DNA of 64,000 nucleotides, from contig NZ_CAHS01000016.1 in NCBI RefSeq assembly GCF_001050515.1, forward strand, positions 62,001-126,000. Direction: 5' to 3'. Shown in pieces: positions 37,056 through 51,048 of the stretch (its first letter is position 1; each line of letters begins with the position of its first letter). The notes under the pieces are model-generated. The model had not been told where the DNA came from. It saw nothing but the letters and a program-made list of their open reading frames with translations, and ran no database searches. The stretch is from Erwinia piriflorinigrans CFBP 5888 (lineage in GTDB: Bacteria; Pseudomonadota; Gammaproteobacteria; Enterobacterales; Enterobacteriaceae). The position numbers and the translations under genes were made by a program.

Positions 37056-37087
37056 AAAAAAAGGCTGGAATAAATCCAGCCTTTTCA
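37056..37087 (-). terminator. rho-independent terminator of purL
   Basis: AAAAGGCTGGA / TCCAGCCTTTT stem with a run of eight T on the minus strand, ten bases past the purL stop. It insulates glmY from purL readthrough. Confidence 0.88.
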
Positions 37088-37097
37088 AAAAATTGAC

Positions 37098-40000
37098 TTA
37101 TGCCAACTGTTTGCGAGCGTTACGGAATATGCGCATCCACGGGCTGTCTTCCCCCCACTCTGCCGGGTGCCAGGAGTTGCTGACGGTGCGGAATACGCGC
37201 TCCGGATGCGGCATCATAATGGTGACACGGCCACTTTCATTGGTTACCGCGGTGATACCGTTCGCTGAACCATTCGGGTTAGCCGGATATTGCTCGGTCA
37301 CCTTACCGTGATTATCGACAAAGCGCAGCGCTACCAGACCTTTGCCCTCCAGCTGTGCCAGGTGCGCCTCGTTACGCACTTCCACAAGGCCTTCTCCATG
37401 AGCCACCGCAATCGGCATACGTGAGCCAACCATACCATCCAGCAGCAGTGACGGGCTGGCCGCCACTTCCACCAGGCTAAAGCGCCCTTCAAAGCGCTCT
37501 GACTGATTGCGCACAAAGCGTGGCCACGCTTCGCTGCCAGGGATCAGTTCGCGCAGATTAGACATCATCTGGCAACCGTTACACACGCCAAGCGCCAGCG
37601 TCTGTGGACGATGGAAGAAGGTTTCAAATTCGTCACGCACGCGCGAGTTGAACAGAATCGATTTCGCCCAACCTTCGCCTGCACCAAGCACGTCCCCGTA
37701 GGAGAAGCCGCCACAGGCTACCAGCGCCTCAACATCGCTCAGTCCACGGCGTCCCGCCAGCAGGTCGCTCATATGCACGTCAATCGCCTCAAACCCAGCT
37801 CGGTGGAAAGCGGCCGCCATCTCAACGTGAGAGTTAACCCCCTGCTCACGCAGCACCGCCACTTTCGGCCGAGCACCCGTGGCAATAAATGGCGCGGCTA
37901 CGTCTTCCTGCGGCTTAAAGGTCAGGGCAACGTTAAGACCCGGATCGCGGTCATCTTTCTTCGCCTCATGCTCCTGATCGGCACAGGCCGGGTTATCACG
38001 CAGACGCTGCATCTGCCAGGTCGTTTCCGCCCACCAGGTGCGCAGCGTGGTACGGCTTTCACTGTAAACTGCTGAATTGCCACTGGAGAGGGTGAAGCGA
38101 TCGCCGCTCACCGCCTTGCCCAGCAGATGCACGCAGTCGCCGAGGCCATTGGCTGCCAGCACCTGCCTGACTTCCGCTACATCCGCGGCGGCAACCTGAA
38201 TTACCGCGCCCAGCTCCTCGTTGAACAGAGCGGCCAGGCTGTCGCTGCCCAGCGCGGCGATATCGGCCTCGATACCGCAGTGGCCGGTAAAGGCCATCTC
38301 GGCCAGCGTCACCAGCAGCCCGCCGTCTGAACGGTCATGATAGGCCAGCAGTTTGCCGTCGGCGACCAGCGCCTGAATCGCATGATAGAAACCGGCCAGC
38401 TGCTGCGCATCCCGCACGTCGGCAGGCTTATCGCCCAGCTGGCGGTAAACCTGTGACAGCGCGGTGGCACCCAGCGCGTTAACGCCGTTACCGAGATCAA
38501 TCAGCAGCAGCGCGTTATCGCAGGTCTGCAACTGCGGGGTCACGGTTTTACGCACGTCTTCTACGCGGGCAAATGCGGTGATCACCAGCGACAGCGGTGA
38601 GGTCATTTCGCGCTGTTCATTGCCCTGCTGCCAGCGGGTTTTCATCGACATGGAATCTTTACCCACCGGAATGGTGATACCCAGCGCCGGACACAGCTCT
38701 TCACCCACCGCTTTAACCGCTTCATACAAACCGGCGTCTTCACCCGGATGTCCGGCTGCCGCCATCCAGTTTGCCGACAGCTTGATGCGCGTCAGTGGGC
38801 CGATCTGTGTGGCGGCAATGTTGGTAATGGCTTCGCCGACCGCCAGACGACCAGAAGCGGCAAAGTCGAGCAGTGCCACCGGAGTGCGCTCGCCCAGCGC
38901 CATTGCTTCGCCGTAGTAACTGTCGAGGCTGGCGGTAGTCACCGCACAGTTCGCCACGGGGATCTGCCACGGCCCGACCATCTGGTCGCGGGCAACCATG
39001 CCGCCAACCGAACGGTCTCCGATACTGATCAGGAAGGTTTTCTCCGCCACGGCGGGCAGGTGCAGCACGCGATGCACCGCATCGGCAAGGGAGATGCCAT
39101 CTCGTACCAGCGCCTCGCCTTTCACCTGCTGGGTGGTGACATCACGGGTCATTTTTGGCGTTTTGCCTAACAGCACGTCCAGCGGCATATCAATCGGCGT
39201 GTTGTCGAAGTGGCTGTCGGTCAGGGAAAGATGCATCTCTTCCGTCGCCTCGCCGATCACCGCGTAAGGTGCGCGCTCACGCTGGCACAGCGCGTCGAAC
39301 AGCGCCAGGCTTGCCGGGGCAACGGCCAGCACGTAACGTTCCTGAGATTCGTTACACCACACTTCCAGCGGGCTCATGCCCGGTTCGTCATTAAGAATGT
39401 CGCGCAGATTAAAGCGGCCGCCGCGTTCGCCGTCGCTTACCAGCTCCGGCATCGCGTTGGACAGACCACCAGCGCCAACATCGTGAATAAACAGAATAGG
39501 ATTCTCTTCCCCCAACTGCCAGCAACGGTCAATCACTTCCTGACAGCGCCGCTCCATTTCCGGGTTGTCACGCTGTACGGAGGCAAAATCGAGGTCTGCG
39601 TCAGACTGGCCAGAGGCCATTGACGAGGCCGCACCGCCGCCGAGGCCGATATTCATCGCCGGGCCACCCAGCACAATAAGCTTGGCCCCCACGCTGATTT
39701 CGCCTTTCTGAACGTGATCGGCACGGATATTACCGATACCGCCTGCCAGCATAATCGGCTTGTGGTAGCCACGCAGTTCGCTACCGTTGTGGCTGTTTAC
39801 CCGCTCCTCATAGGTGCGGAAGTAACCGTTCAGCGCCGGGCGACCAAATTCGTTGTTAAAGGCCGCCCCGCCCAATGGACCATCGGTCATGATGTCCAGC
39901 GCGGTGACGATGCGATCAGGCTTGCCGAAATCCTCTTCCCAGGGCTGCTCAAATCCAGGAATACGCAGGTTTGATACCGAGAAACCGACCAGGCCCGCTT

Positions 40001-40982
40001 TCGGTTTCGCGCCGCGCCCGGTCGCGCCCTCATCACGAATTTCACCGCCGGAACCGGTCGCGGCTCCCGGCCACGGGGAGATGGCGGTCGGGTGGTTGTG
40101 GGTTTCCACCTTCATCAGAATGTGCGCATCTTCCTGATGGAAGTCATAGTGCCCCTGCGGGTCGGCGTAAAAACGCCCCACCGTCGAGCCTTCCATTACC
40201 GCCGCGTTGTCTTTATAAGCTGACAGCACATGATCCGGGGTTTTCTCGAAGGTGTTCTTAATCATCTTAAACAGCGATTTAGGCTGCTGCTCACCGTCAA
40301 TAATCCAGTCGGCGTTGAAGATTTTGTGGCGGCAGTGCTCGGAGTTAGCCTGAGCAAACATATACAGTTCTATATCGTTCGGGTTGCGCCCCAGTTTTTC
40401 AAACGCCGCCAGCAGGTAGTCGATCTCGTCTTCCGCCAGGGCCAGGCCCAGTTTGATATTGGCCTGAACCAGCGCGTTGCGGCCTTCGCCCAGCACATCG
40501 ACGCTTTGCAGCGGAGCGGGCTGATGGTGTGCAAACAGCGCTTCCGCCTGCTGGAAATCGCTGAATACGGTTTCCATCATGCGGTCATGCAGCAGTGCAG
40601 CCAGCTGCTCCCACTGCGCTTGCGTTAACTGCGGAGCCTTAACATAGAAGGCCATGCCGCGTTCCAGGCGTATCACCTGTGGCAGTGAACAGTTATGGGC
40701 AATATCCGTCGCTTTTGAAGACCACGGAGAGAGCGTTCCAGGACGCGGCGTCACCAGCAGCAGACGGCCTTCCGGGGTATGTTCAGCGAGAGAGGGGCCG
40801 TATTTTAGCAGGCGCTGCAGACGTGATTTATCATCCGCATTGAGAGGCGCACTGACATCGGCAAAATGGACGTACTCGGCGTAAATATCACTCACCGGCA
40901 GGTGAGCGTCCTGAAAGCGGGTCAGCAGTTTGTTAATACGAAATGCCGACAGAGCGGGCGAACCACGCAGAATTTCCATCAT
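37098..40982 (-). CDS. purL: phosphoribosylformylglycinamidine synthase (FGAM synthetase)
   Basis: 1294 residues, the large single-chain PurL of gamma-proteobacteria. It converts FGAR, glutamine and ATP to FGAM in purine synthesis. Order: N-terminal PurS-like part, two AIR-synthetase-like halves ([31 protein letters not shown]), and a C-terminal class-I glutamine amidotransferase with the nucleophile in [10 protein letters not shown] and PHPERVFR near the end. Start ATG 40982 ([12 protein letters not shown]) is the family start. A PurR box lies upstream. Confidence 0.97.
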   Translation of the reverse strand: MMEILRGSPALSAFRINKLLTRFQDAHLPVSDIYAEYVHFADVSAPLNADDKSRLQRLLKYGPSLAEHTPEGRLLLVTPRPGTLSPWSSKATDIAHNCSLPQVIRLERGMAFYVKAPQLTQAQWEQLAALLHDRMMETVFSDFQQAEALFAHHQPAPLQSVDVLGEGRNALVQANIKLGLALAEDEIDYLLAAFEKLGRNPNDIELYMFAQANSEHCRHKIFNADWIIDGEQQPKSLFKMIKNTFEKTPDHVLSAYKDNAAVMEGSTVGRFYADPQGHYDFHQEDAHILMKVETHNHPTAISPWPGAATGSGGEIRDEGATGRGAKPKAGLVGFSVSNLRIPGFEQPWEEDFGKPDRIVTALDIMTDGPLGGAAFNNEFGRPALNGYFRTYEERVNSHNGSELRGYHKPIMLAGGIGNIRADHVQKGEISVGAKLIVLGGPAMNIGLGGGAASSMASGQSDADLDFASVQRDNPEMERRCQEVIDRCWQLGEENPILFIHDVGAGGLSNAMPELVSDGERGGRFNLRDILNDEPGMSPLEVWCNESQERYVLAVAPASLALFDALCQRERAPYAVIGEATEEMHLSLTDSHFDNTPIDMPLDVLLGKTPKMTRDVTTQQVKGEALVRDGISLADAVHRVLHLPAVAEKTFLISIGDRSVGGMVARDQMVGPWQIPVANCAVTTASLDSYYGEAMALGERTPVALLDFAASGRLAVGEAITNIAATQIGPLTRIKLSANWMAAAGHPGEDAGLYEAVKAVGEELCPALGITIPVGKDSMSMKTRWQQGNEQREMTSPLSLVITAFARVEDVRKTVTPQLQTCDNALLLIDLGNGVNALGATALSQVYRQLGDKPADVRDAQQLAGFYHAIQALVADGKLLAYHDRSDGGLLVTLAEMAFTGHCGIEADIAALGSDSLAALFNEELGAVIQVAAADVAEVRQVLAANGLGDCVHLLGKAVSGDRFTLSSGNSAVYSESRTTLRTWWAETTWQMQRLRDNPACADQEHEAKKDDRDPGLNVALTFKPQEDVAAPFIATGARPKVAVLREQGVNSHVEMAAAFHRAGFEAIDVHMSDLLAGRRGLSDVEALVACGGFSYGDVLGAGEGWAKSILFNSRVRDEFETFFHRPQTLALGVCNGCQMMSNLRELIPGSEAWPRFVRNQSERFEGRFSLVEVAASPSLLLDGMVGSRMPIAVAHGEGLVEVRNEAHLAQLEGKGLVALRFVDNHGKVTEQYPANPNGSANGITAVTNESGRVTIMMPHPERVFRTVSNSWHPAEWGEDSPWMRIFRNARKQLA

Positions 40983-41070
40983 TAAAGATCTCTCGTCTCG
41001 AAGCGCCGGGCGACGCTTCATTGGGCGCAACAGGGAAAACCGGCGCTATTATAAAGAATCCCCACCCGTT

Positions 41071-41086
41071 ACGAAACCGTTTGCGC
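41071..41086 (-). promoter_or_regulatory. PurR operator upstream of purL
   Basis: GCGCAAACGGTTTCGT on the minus strand matches the PurR box (AnGCAAnCGnTTnCnT) closely. It lies about 90 bases before the purL start, so repression by PurR with hypoxanthine or guanine is expected. Confidence 0.75.
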
Positions 41087-41251
41087 AGAATTTAATGGCG
41101 GCAAGCGTTGCCTAAAAAACACCCGAAAGTGGTCGAATTCTGTTGCGCCGCTGCCCGTAGTTGAGCAAAATGCTCCACGCTCAGGGGCGATTACAAACCA
41201 TAAATACTGCCTTAGAAGACAGACACCTGAGAAAAATCGAGAGATAACTAT

Positions 41252-43339
<2,088 letters not shown>

Positions 43340-43978
43340 TTATTCCAGCTGCTGAAGCTCCCCTATCGGGGTAACACGAAAACGGTGCTGGCAGAAAAAC
43401 AGCAGCGGATTATCCTGCTTGCTGTCGCTGTAACCACTGTAGAGCTGTAGCGGCGTACCGATCTGCTCTTCCAGCTGCGCCACCTTTTCATGGCCCAGGC
43501 AGCGCATCGTCAGTACTCTGCCACCACAGGTTCGCGCCATTTGACTGGCAATCAGTTTGACCCGTGGCAGAAAAGCGGAATCGAAATAGACCCGCTCCAC
43601 CAGCGACTGGGGTGAGCCGGTGATCAGCCAGACATCGGCATCTTCACTGCTCAAATAGTCGGTGAGCCGCTGCTGCACCACCGGAAAAGCCGTCACGCGT
43701 TGACGAAACCAATGGGCAAACTGCTCTTCCCGTTGCAGCAAACGCGCTTCCGTATGACCGAAGGTGATTGACCAAAGTAGCAGGCTCATCGGCCAGCGCG
43801 CCGCTCGGCCCTTTATCAACAGACCCAAACCAATCAGCGGCAGTAATGGGACGACCAGCAACAGATTAAGCGGCTGACGCCACAACAGCCAGCGCATAAA
43901 AGTGCCAAACATATCCTGTTGATGCAGGGTGCCATCAAGGTCAAAAAAGACCACGCGTCTTTCACCAGCGGTTGTCAA
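43340..43978 (-). CDS. pgpC: phosphatidylglycerophosphatase C (HAD family, YfhB)
   Basis: 212 residues, HAD-superfamily phosphatase with motif I VVFFDLDGTLHQQDMFG, motif II WLITGSPQ and a late YSGYSDSKQDNPLL. A membrane-associated hydrophobic stretch LLLVVPLLPLIGLGLLI lies at about 44-60. It removes phosphate from phosphatidylglycerol phosphate. The start is a TTG at 43978, preceded by GAGGAG five bases upstream, giving MTTAGERRVVFF. The upstream extension is rejected because only this start has a ribosome site. Confidence 0.9.
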   Translation of the reverse strand: MTTAGERRVVFFDLDGTLHQQDMFGTFMRWLLWRQPLNLLLVVPLLPLIGLGLLIKGRAARWPMSLLLWSITFGHTEARLLQREEQFAHWFRQRVTAFPVVQQRLTDYLSSEDADVWLITGSPQSLVERVYFDSAFLPRVKLIASQMARTCGGRVLTMRCLGHEKVAQLEEQIGTPLQLYSGYSDSKQDNPLLFFCQHRFRVTPIGELQQLE

Positions 43979-44155
43979 ACCATACTCCTCAGGGCCATTA
44001 ACCCATAAACCAGACGCACGGCAAATCACAGACTGCTGCAATTTGCCGTGCGGCCAAATACGCATATATTACCGACAGCGGCGGTTTGCGCCAGTCATCC
44101 GGGCGGCAACCTTAGCATAGCTAATGACGACCGCGCTAATCCCCTCACGCCGCAT

Positions 44156-45076
44156 TTATTGATGTGCCTGCGGCTGGCTATGGCTCTGTAATGCCGCACG
44201 TAAAAATCCAGCGTGCGTTGCCAGACTCTGCGTCGCCTGTTCGGCGGACAGATCCGTCAGCAACATCAGGATAGCCGTTTTCACCTCATACTGCGTCTGC
44301 TGCAAGGCGTTCTCTGCCTGCTGCACCTCGCAGCCGGTGGCTTCACAGACCATGCGGCGTGCGCGGTCGACCAGTTTGATATTCGACGCCCGCATGTCCA
44401 CCATCAGGTTCTGATATACCTTGCCGATTTTTATCATCGCCCCGGTAGAAATCATATTAAGCACCAGCTTTTGCGCAGTGCCCGACTTCAAACGGGTTGA
44501 ACCGGTCAGCGCCTCCGGCCCGACCACCGGCGAGATCGCTATGTCGGCTTCGAGGGCCAGCGGTGAGTGCGGGTTGCAGGATATCGCAGCGGTGCGGCAG
44601 CCCAGCTGACGGGCATAGCGCAGCGCGCCAATCACATAGGGAGTGCGCCCGGACGCCGCCAGCCCGACCACCATATCGTTAGCACTCACATTTACCGTCT
44701 GTAGATCGCTGACGCCCTGCTGTTCGTCATCTTCTGCGCCTTCAATCGACGTCACCAGTGCGGCTGGCCCTCCGGCAATCAGCCCGACCACCACGCCATG
44801 CGGTATCCCGAAGGTTGGCGGGCACTCCGAGGCGTCCAGCACGCCCAGACGACCGCTGGTACCGGCTCCGATATAAATCAGACGCCCGCCCGCAGAAAGT
44901 GCGGCAGCAGCGGCATCGACGGCTTCAGCCACCTGCGGTAAGGTCAGGTTGACAGCACCCGCCACGGTGGCATCCTGCTGGTTAAATTTGGTAACCATTG
45001 CCAGCGTCGACAAATTATCAAGATCGAGCGTCTCGGGATTACGCGTTTCGGATATCAGTGAGCCAAGATTCATCAT
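44156..45076 (-). CDS. murQ: N-acetylmuramic acid 6-phosphate etherase
   Basis: 306 residues with a SIS sugar-isomerase fold: [25 protein letters not shown] near the N-terminus and [17 protein letters not shown] with the catalytic region, then [11 protein letters not shown]. It converts MurNAc-6-P to GlcNAc-6-P plus D-lactate in cell-wall recycling. Either of two adjacent ATG codons (45076, 45073) can be the start. In E. coli murQ lies with murP and murR far from here; in this genome it is next to yfhH, an RpiR-type regulator, and no murP is near. Confidence 0.93.
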   Translation of the reverse strand: MMNLGSLISETRNPETLDLDNLSTLAMVTKFNQQDATVAGAVNLTLPQVAEAVDAAAAALSAGGRLIYIGAGTSGRLGVLDASECPPTFGIPHGVVVGLIAGGPAALVTSIEGAEDDEQQGVSDLQTVNVSANDMVVGLAASGRTPYVIGALRYARQLGCRTAAISCNPHSPLALEADIAISPVVGPEALTGSTRLKSGTAQKLVLNMISTGAMIKIGKVYQNLMVDMRASNIKLVDRARRMVCEATGCEVQQAENALQQTQYEVKTAILMLLTDLSAEQATQSLATHAGFLRAALQSHSQPQAHQ

Positions 45077-45266
45077 TTCTTTTTCTACCTGTTTTATTTA
45101 TCCAGCGATGACTATATCTGCATCCACCGGTTTTAATATCAACCGTCAGCCATTTTAACGTGTTTAATTATGGAAACCCTAGAATGCCGAGTTAGACTGA
45201 GTATTCTGTCAGTGATCTTTAGCGATAATGCATGATGACGAACCCGAGTACCTGAGAGGAATAGAG

Positions 45267-46106
45267 ATGAGTTCAATGCTGCGTATCCGTCAGCTTTATC
45301 CCAGCCTGGCGATGAATGAACGCCGCCTTGCTGACTATCTGCTGTCGCAGCCGGAGCATGCGCGCCACCTGAGTTCACAGAAGCTGGCTGATGAGTCGGG
45401 CGTTAGCCAGTCAAGCGTGGTGAAATTTGCCCAGAAACTTGGCTACAAGGGATTTCCCGCGTTGAAGCTGGCGCTAAGTGAATCGCTGGCGGAAAAAGAC
45501 GCCATCACCGTACACAACCACATTCTGAGTGACGACGCGCTCAAGGTAGTCGGTGAAAAGCTGTTTACGGAGAAAACATCAGCCCTTCGCGCCACGCTGG
45601 ATATTAACAGCGAAGAGATGCTGCTGGAGACGCTGCGTCTATTAAGGCAGGCCCGGCGTATTGTGCTGATAGGCGTTGGTGCGTCCGGGCTAGTGGCAAA
45701 GGACTTTTCCTGGAAGCTGATGAAAATCGGTATCAGCGCCGTGGCAGAACAGGATATGCACGCGCTGCTAGCCAGCGTGCAGGCATTGAGCGTAGGCGAT
45801 GTGCTGCTGGCCATCTCCTATACCGGAGAGCGGCGTGAGATTAATCTGGCGGCACAGGAAGCCCGGCGCATCGGTGCTACGGTACTGGCCTTTACCGGCT
45901 TCACCCCGAATACCCTGCAACAGTCAGCCAACTATTGCCTGTATACCGTTGCGGAAGAGCAGACCACACGCAGCGCCGCTATCTCCTCGACGACCGCCCA
46001 GCTGGCGCTGACCGACCTGCTGTTTATGGCCCTGATCCAGCACGATCAGGAACGCGCCTCCAGCCATATTCGCCACAGCGAAGCATTAGTGAAAAAACTG
46101 GTTTGA
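45267..46106 (+). CDS. yfhH: RpiR-family regulator YfhH
   Basis: 279 residues. N-terminal RpiR helix-turn-helix (LADESGVSQSSVVKFAQKLGYKGFPALKLAL) and C-terminal SIS sugar-phosphate-binding domain (RIVLIGVGASGLVAKDFSWKLMKIG). The start MSSMLRIRQLYPSL matches E. coli YfhH and has AGAGGAA upstream; 13 further codons upstream are ignored. YfhH has no firmly known target. Here it is divergent from murQ across 190 bases, the same layout as murR-murQ in E. coli, so control of murQ by a MurNAc-6-P-like ligand is a fair guess. Confidence 0.9.
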   Translation: MSSMLRIRQLYPSLAMNERRLADYLLSQPEHARHLSSQKLADESGVSQSSVVKFAQKLGYKGFPALKLALSESLAEKDAITVHNHILSDDALKVVGEKLFTEKTSALRATLDINSEEMLLETLRLLRQARRIVLIGVGASGLVAKDFSWKLMKIGISAVAEQDMHALLASVQALSVGDVLLAISYTGERREINLAAQEARRIGATVLAFTGFTPNTLQQSANYCLYTVAEEQTTRSAAISSTTAQLALTDLLFMALIQHDQERASSHIRHSEALVKKLV

Positions 46107-46161
46107 TCGAGGAGTGCGCGTATAATACCCTCGCACTTTATAATGTTAACCAGAGAGAATG

Positions 46162-46416
46162 ATGGCGCTGCTAATAACCCCAAAATGTATCAACTGCGAT
46201 ATGTGCGAGCCGGAATGCCCGAATGAGGCGATTTCGATGGGGGAAGAGTACTACCATATTGATAGCAACCGCTGTACCGAGTGTATCGGCCATTACGATG
46301 CCCCAACCTGCCAGCAGGTTTGCCCGATCGATCACACCATTATCACCGATCCCCATCGCATTGAAACCACCGACAGGCTATGGGAAAAATTTGTGCAGCT
46401 GCATCCCGCTGGTTAA
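46162..46416 (+). CDS. yfhL: 2[4Fe-4S] ferredoxin YfhL
   Basis: 84 residues. Two cluster motifs: [12 protein letters not shown] and [18 protein letters not shown], the longer spacing in the second being typical of the Alvin-type ferredoxins. It carries electrons at low potential in the cytoplasm. The second ATG (46162, MALLITPKC) is the family start. In E. coli it is linked to tRNA hydroxylation by TrhP. It ends convergently on acpS with a 4-base overlap, so the shoB/ohsC locus of E. coli is absent. Confidence 0.94.
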   Translation: MALLITPKCINCDMCEPECPNEAISMGEEYYHIDSNRCTECIGHYDAPTCQQVCPIDHTIITDPHRIETTDRLWEKFVQLHPAG

Positions 46417-46793
46417 CTCTCGATAATGACCGTGGCACAGGCGTAGTGCCGTTCGTCGGCCAGCGTAACGTGCACATGCGCTACGCCCAGCTTCTGCGCC
46501 ATCTCTTGCGCATGTTGCAAGAAACGCAGCCCCGGCTTGCCCAGCTCATCGTTATAAACTTCAAACTGATTAAATGCCAGACCGCCACGAATGCCGGTAC
46601 CAAACGCTTTAGCCGCCGCCTCTTTGACGGCAAAACGCTTGGCAAGAAAACGCACCGGCTGCTGATGTGACTGGTACTGCCGCCATTCACTTTCACTCAG
46701 CACGCGTCGTGCCAGGCGGTCACCCGTGCGGGAGATCACTGCGGCGATGCGGTCGATCTCCACGATGTCGCTACCGAGACCAAGAATAGCCAT
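46413..46793 (-). CDS. acpS: holo-acyl carrier protein synthase
   Basis: 126 residues. It transfers 4'-phosphopantetheine from CoA to acyl carrier protein. Mg-binding residues lie in [12 protein letters not shown] and [14 protein letters not shown]. It follows pdxJ by two bases in the rnc-era-recO-pdxJ-acpS gene string. AcpS-type enzymes rarely prime NRPS carrier domains, so the cluster's T domain probably needs an EntD/Sfp-type enzyme from elsewhere. Confidence 0.96.
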   Translation of the reverse strand: MAILGLGSDIVEIDRIAAVISRTGDRLARRVLSESEWRQYQSHQQPVRFLAKRFAVKEAAAKAFGTGIRGGLAFNQFEVYNDELGKPGLRFLQHAQEMAQKLGVAHVHVTLADERHYACATVIIES

Positions 46794-46795
46794 TA

Positions 46796-47524
46796 TTAAC
46801 GAGCTTCTCGCAGCAGCTGCTTCATCTCTTGTACCGCATCGGCCAGACCACTAAACACCGCGCGGCCAATAATGGCATGGCCAATATTCAGCTCAACCAT
46901 CTCTGGCAATGCAGCAATTGGCAGCACATTGTGGTAGGTAAGACCGTGACCGGCATTGACCTTCAGACCCTTGCCCGCCGCATATGTCGCCGCTTCAGCA
47001 ATGCGCGCCAGCTCCGTATCACGCGCGGGTCCCTCCGGGGCTTCGGCATAGGCCCCGGTGTGAATTTCAATATAAGGCGCGCCCGCAGCCACTGCGGCAT
47101 CGATCTGGCTATGATCGGCATCAATAAACAGCGACACCAGAATCCCTGCGGCGTTAAGCCGCTTAACCGCCGCAGTCACTTTATCCCGCTGACCTGCCAC
47201 ATCAAGGCCGCCTTCGGTGGTCACTTCCTCACGCTTTTCCGGCACCAGACAGCAAAAGTGCGGCTGGATTTCACAGGCAATGTCGACCATCTCATCAGTG
47301 ACGGCCATTTCCAGATTCATACGCGTTTGAATGGTCTGACGCAGAATGCGCACGTCGCGATCGGTGATATGGCGACGATCCTCACGCAGATGGACAGTAA
47401 TGCCATCGGCCCCTGCCTGTTCGGAAACAAACGCTGCCTGAACCGGATCGGGATAGTTGGTGCCACGGGCATTACGGACGGTGGCAACGTGATCGATATT
47501 GACGCCTAACAACAGCTCTGCCAT
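46796..47524 (-). CDS. pdxJ: pyridoxine 5'-phosphate synthase
   Basis: 242 residues, TIM-barrel enzyme that joins 1-deoxyxylulose-5-phosphate and 3-amino-2-oxopropyl phosphate to pyridoxine phosphate. [34 protein letters not shown] and [12 protein letters not shown] are conserved. ATG 47524 ([12 protein letters not shown]) with AGGA upstream is chosen. It sits between recO and acpS as in E. coli. Confidence 0.96.
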   Translation of the reverse strand: MAELLLGVNIDHVATVRNARGTNYPDPVQAAFVSEQAGADGITVHLREDRRHITDRDVRILRQTIQTRMNLEMAVTDEMVDIACEIQPHFCCLVPEKREEVTTEGGLDVAGQRDKVTAAVKRLNAAGILVSLFIDADHSQIDAAVAAGAPYIEIHTGAYAEAPEGPARDTELARIAEAATYAAGKGLKVNAGHGLTYHNVLPIAALPEMVELNIGHAIIGRAVFSGLADAVQEMKQLLREAR

Positions 47525-47598
47525 GGGGATCCTCACATGTTCACAAAAGGTTTTTCCGAGTGTACAACGTTCGCTGCTCTCAAGGGTACGATCGCAGG

Positions 47599-48336
47599 CT
47601 ATTCTTCCGCTGCTGGCGCGGCGTCTGCCGGTTTTCTCGGCAGAAACTGACGGAAAAGCTCACTGCTCTTCAGCGGTTTACCGCCAAGCCAGGGTTTCAG
47701 GGCAATACGGGTAAAACGCTTGGCTGCGCGCAGGGTATCAGCATCAGGAAATTCGCGTGTTGATAACGCACGCAGCTGGCGACCGGTGAAACTACGGTGT
47801 CCTGTCACCAGGCTGGCAATAAAGCCTTTCTCTTCACGGTAGCTGTAGGTCATGCCGTCGGCGATCGCTTCGCCGCTGCCTGCACAGTGCAGAAAATCAA
47901 CGCCGTAACCCAGATGGCCCAGCATCGACAGCTCAAAGCGCCGCAGCGCCGGTTCGGGTGAAGCGGGATCGGCTGCCAGCGTCTGGATACAGTGCAGGTA
48001 GTCGAAGAACAGTTCGCTGAAGGCGGTTTCGTGCTGTAGCACGCGTGAAAGGAGTTCGTTAACGTACAGGCCACAGTAAAGTGCGGTGCCGCCAAGCGGC
48101 AGAGCCAGTGAGACCGGCTCCGCAGAGCGCAGGGTTTTCACTTCACCACGGCCGCTCCAACGCACCAGCAGCGGAGTAAAGGGCTGCAACGCGCCTTTCA
48201 GGCTGGAGCGTTTGGAGCGGGCGCCCTTCGCCAGCACCCGCACCCGCCCGTGCTGCTCGGAGAAGAGATCAAGCAGCAGGCTGGTTTCGCTCCAGGGACG
48301 TCCGTGCAGGACAAATGCGCGTTGCCAGCCTTCCAT
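47599..48336 (-). CDS. recO: DNA repair protein RecO
   Basis: 245 residues. N-terminal OB fold beginning [27 protein letters not shown] and a helical C-terminal part. It loads RecA on SSB-coated gaps with RecR. E. coli RecO is 242 residues. It is five bases after era on the same strand, so the two are cotranscribed. Confidence 0.95.
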   Translation of the reverse strand: MEGWQRAFVLHGRPWSETSLLLDLFSEQHGRVRVLAKGARSKRSSLKGALQPFTPLLVRWSGRGEVKTLRSAEPVSLALPLGGTALYCGLYVNELLSRVLQHETAFSELFFDYLHCIQTLAADPASPEPALRRFELSMLGHLGYGVDFLHCAGSGEAIADGMTYSYREEKGFIASLVTGHRSFTGRQLRALSTREFPDADTLRAAKRFTRIALKPWLGGKPLKSSELFRQFLPRKPADAAPAAEE

Positions 48337-48341
48337 CAGGA

Positions 48342-49927
<1,586 letters not shown>

Positions 49928-49989
49928 TTACCAATTTCTGAATGCGTCAATTATTCTGCACAGGGAACAGGGCTGAGCCAGTACACCAA

Positions 49990-50033
49990 CACGATCTGTT
50001 TCGTGTGCAGTGGCCTGTAAAATGACAGGCCAC
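49990..50033 (-). promoter_or_regulatory. double hairpin upstream of rnc
   Basis: Two adjacent perfect inverted repeats: CACGA / TCGTG (49990-50005) and GTGGCCTGT / ACAGGCCAC (50010-50033). They lie between lepB and rnc with no T tract, so they are poor terminators. In E. coli the rnc leader contains stem-loops that RNase III cuts to lower its own synthesis; these are candidates for the same role. Confidence 0.5.
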
Positions 50034-50062
50034 CCTAAGTCAATGTTAACCCAAGGCTAACA

Positions 50063-51019
50063 TCAATGAATACCGCCAATACGGCTAAGGCGAACGCCAG
50101 TTGGCCATTCTCCTTCCTGCTTGTCAAAGCTCATCCAGATAGCGGTGGCTTTGCCGACCAGGTTACGTTCCGGCACGAAGCCCCAATAACGGCTGTCAGC
50201 GCTGTTATCGCGGTTATCGCCCATCATAAAGTACATGCCCTGGGGCACGACCCAGCTCGACTGCGGCTGCCCCGGTTGCTGATAGTAAGAACCCGACTGG
50301 CTTTGTGCCTGAGTCACCAGCAAAATACGATGAGTGACATCGCCCAGCGTTTCATTACGGGTGGCTAAACGCAGCCCACCCGGCATCGACTCACCCTGCG
50401 GCAATTGGTAAAAGCCGTTGCCGACTTCGTTGCCGCTAAACCCACTGAAGGTCTGGATGAAATCACTTTGCTGCACGTCAGAATAGGTCACAGGCAGCGC
50501 ACTGTCACAGCGTTGACCGTCAGCGCAGGCCGGCTGTACCGATACCGTTTTGCTCTGCGGATCGTAGGTTACGCGATCGCCCGGCAGGCCAACCACGCGC
50601 TTAATGTAGTCCAGGCTCGGTTCTTTCGGATATTTAAATACCGCAATGTCGCCACGCTTAGGGTGCCCGGTGGCAATAAGCGTGGTCTGCGTAATCGGAT
50701 CTTTAATACCGTAGGCATATTTCTCCACCAGGATAAAATCCCCGATCAGCAGTGTTGGCATCATCGATCCTGAAGGGATTTGGAATGGCTCATAAATAAA
50801 CGAACGCACCACAAATACCACTAACAGAACCGGGAACACCGAGGCGGTGGTTTCAACCCAACCCGGCTGTTTATCCGCTTTGGTTTCTGCCGTGCCCTGT
50901 GCCAGTGCCGCAGCGCGTTTCGCACGGCGAGCAGGTGCCCATTTGAATTTGTCGATACACCAAACAATGCCGGTGACAAGCGTTGCTATCGCCAAAATCA
51001 GAGCAAACATATTAGCCAT
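50063..51019 (-). CDS. lepB: signal peptidase I
   Basis: 318 residues. Two N-terminal membrane segments, then the periplasmic catalytic domain with Ser in FQIPSGSMMPTLL and Lys in RGDIAVFKYP, and GDNRDNSADSRYWG (box E). It removes signal peptides from exported proteins. ATG 51019 (MANMFALIL) is the family start and is better spaced from AGAGGA than the ATG at 51025. It follows lepA closely, as in E. coli. Confidence 0.96.
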   Translation of the reverse strand: MANMFALILAIATLVTGIVWCIDKFKWAPARRAKRAAALAQGTAETKADKQPGWVETTASVFPVLLVVFVVRSFIYEPFQIPSGSMMPTLLIGDFILVEKYAYGIKDPITQTTLIATGHPKRGDIAVFKYPKEPSLDYIKRVVGLPGDRVTYDPQSKTVSVQPACADGQRCDSALPVTYSDVQQSDFIQTFSGFSGNEVGNGFYQLPQGESMPGGLRLATRNETLGDVTHRILLVTQAQSQSGSYYQQPGQPQSSWVVPQGMYFMMGDNRDNSADSRYWGFVPERNLVGKATAIWMSFDKQEGEWPTGVRLSRIGGIH

Positions 51020-51048
51020 TCCCATTTCCTCTCGGCCCGAAACCGGGC

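Noticed and set aside
38748-39623. Several plus-strand frames opposite purL
   Set aside because: Antisense shadows of a 1294-residue conserved enzyme.
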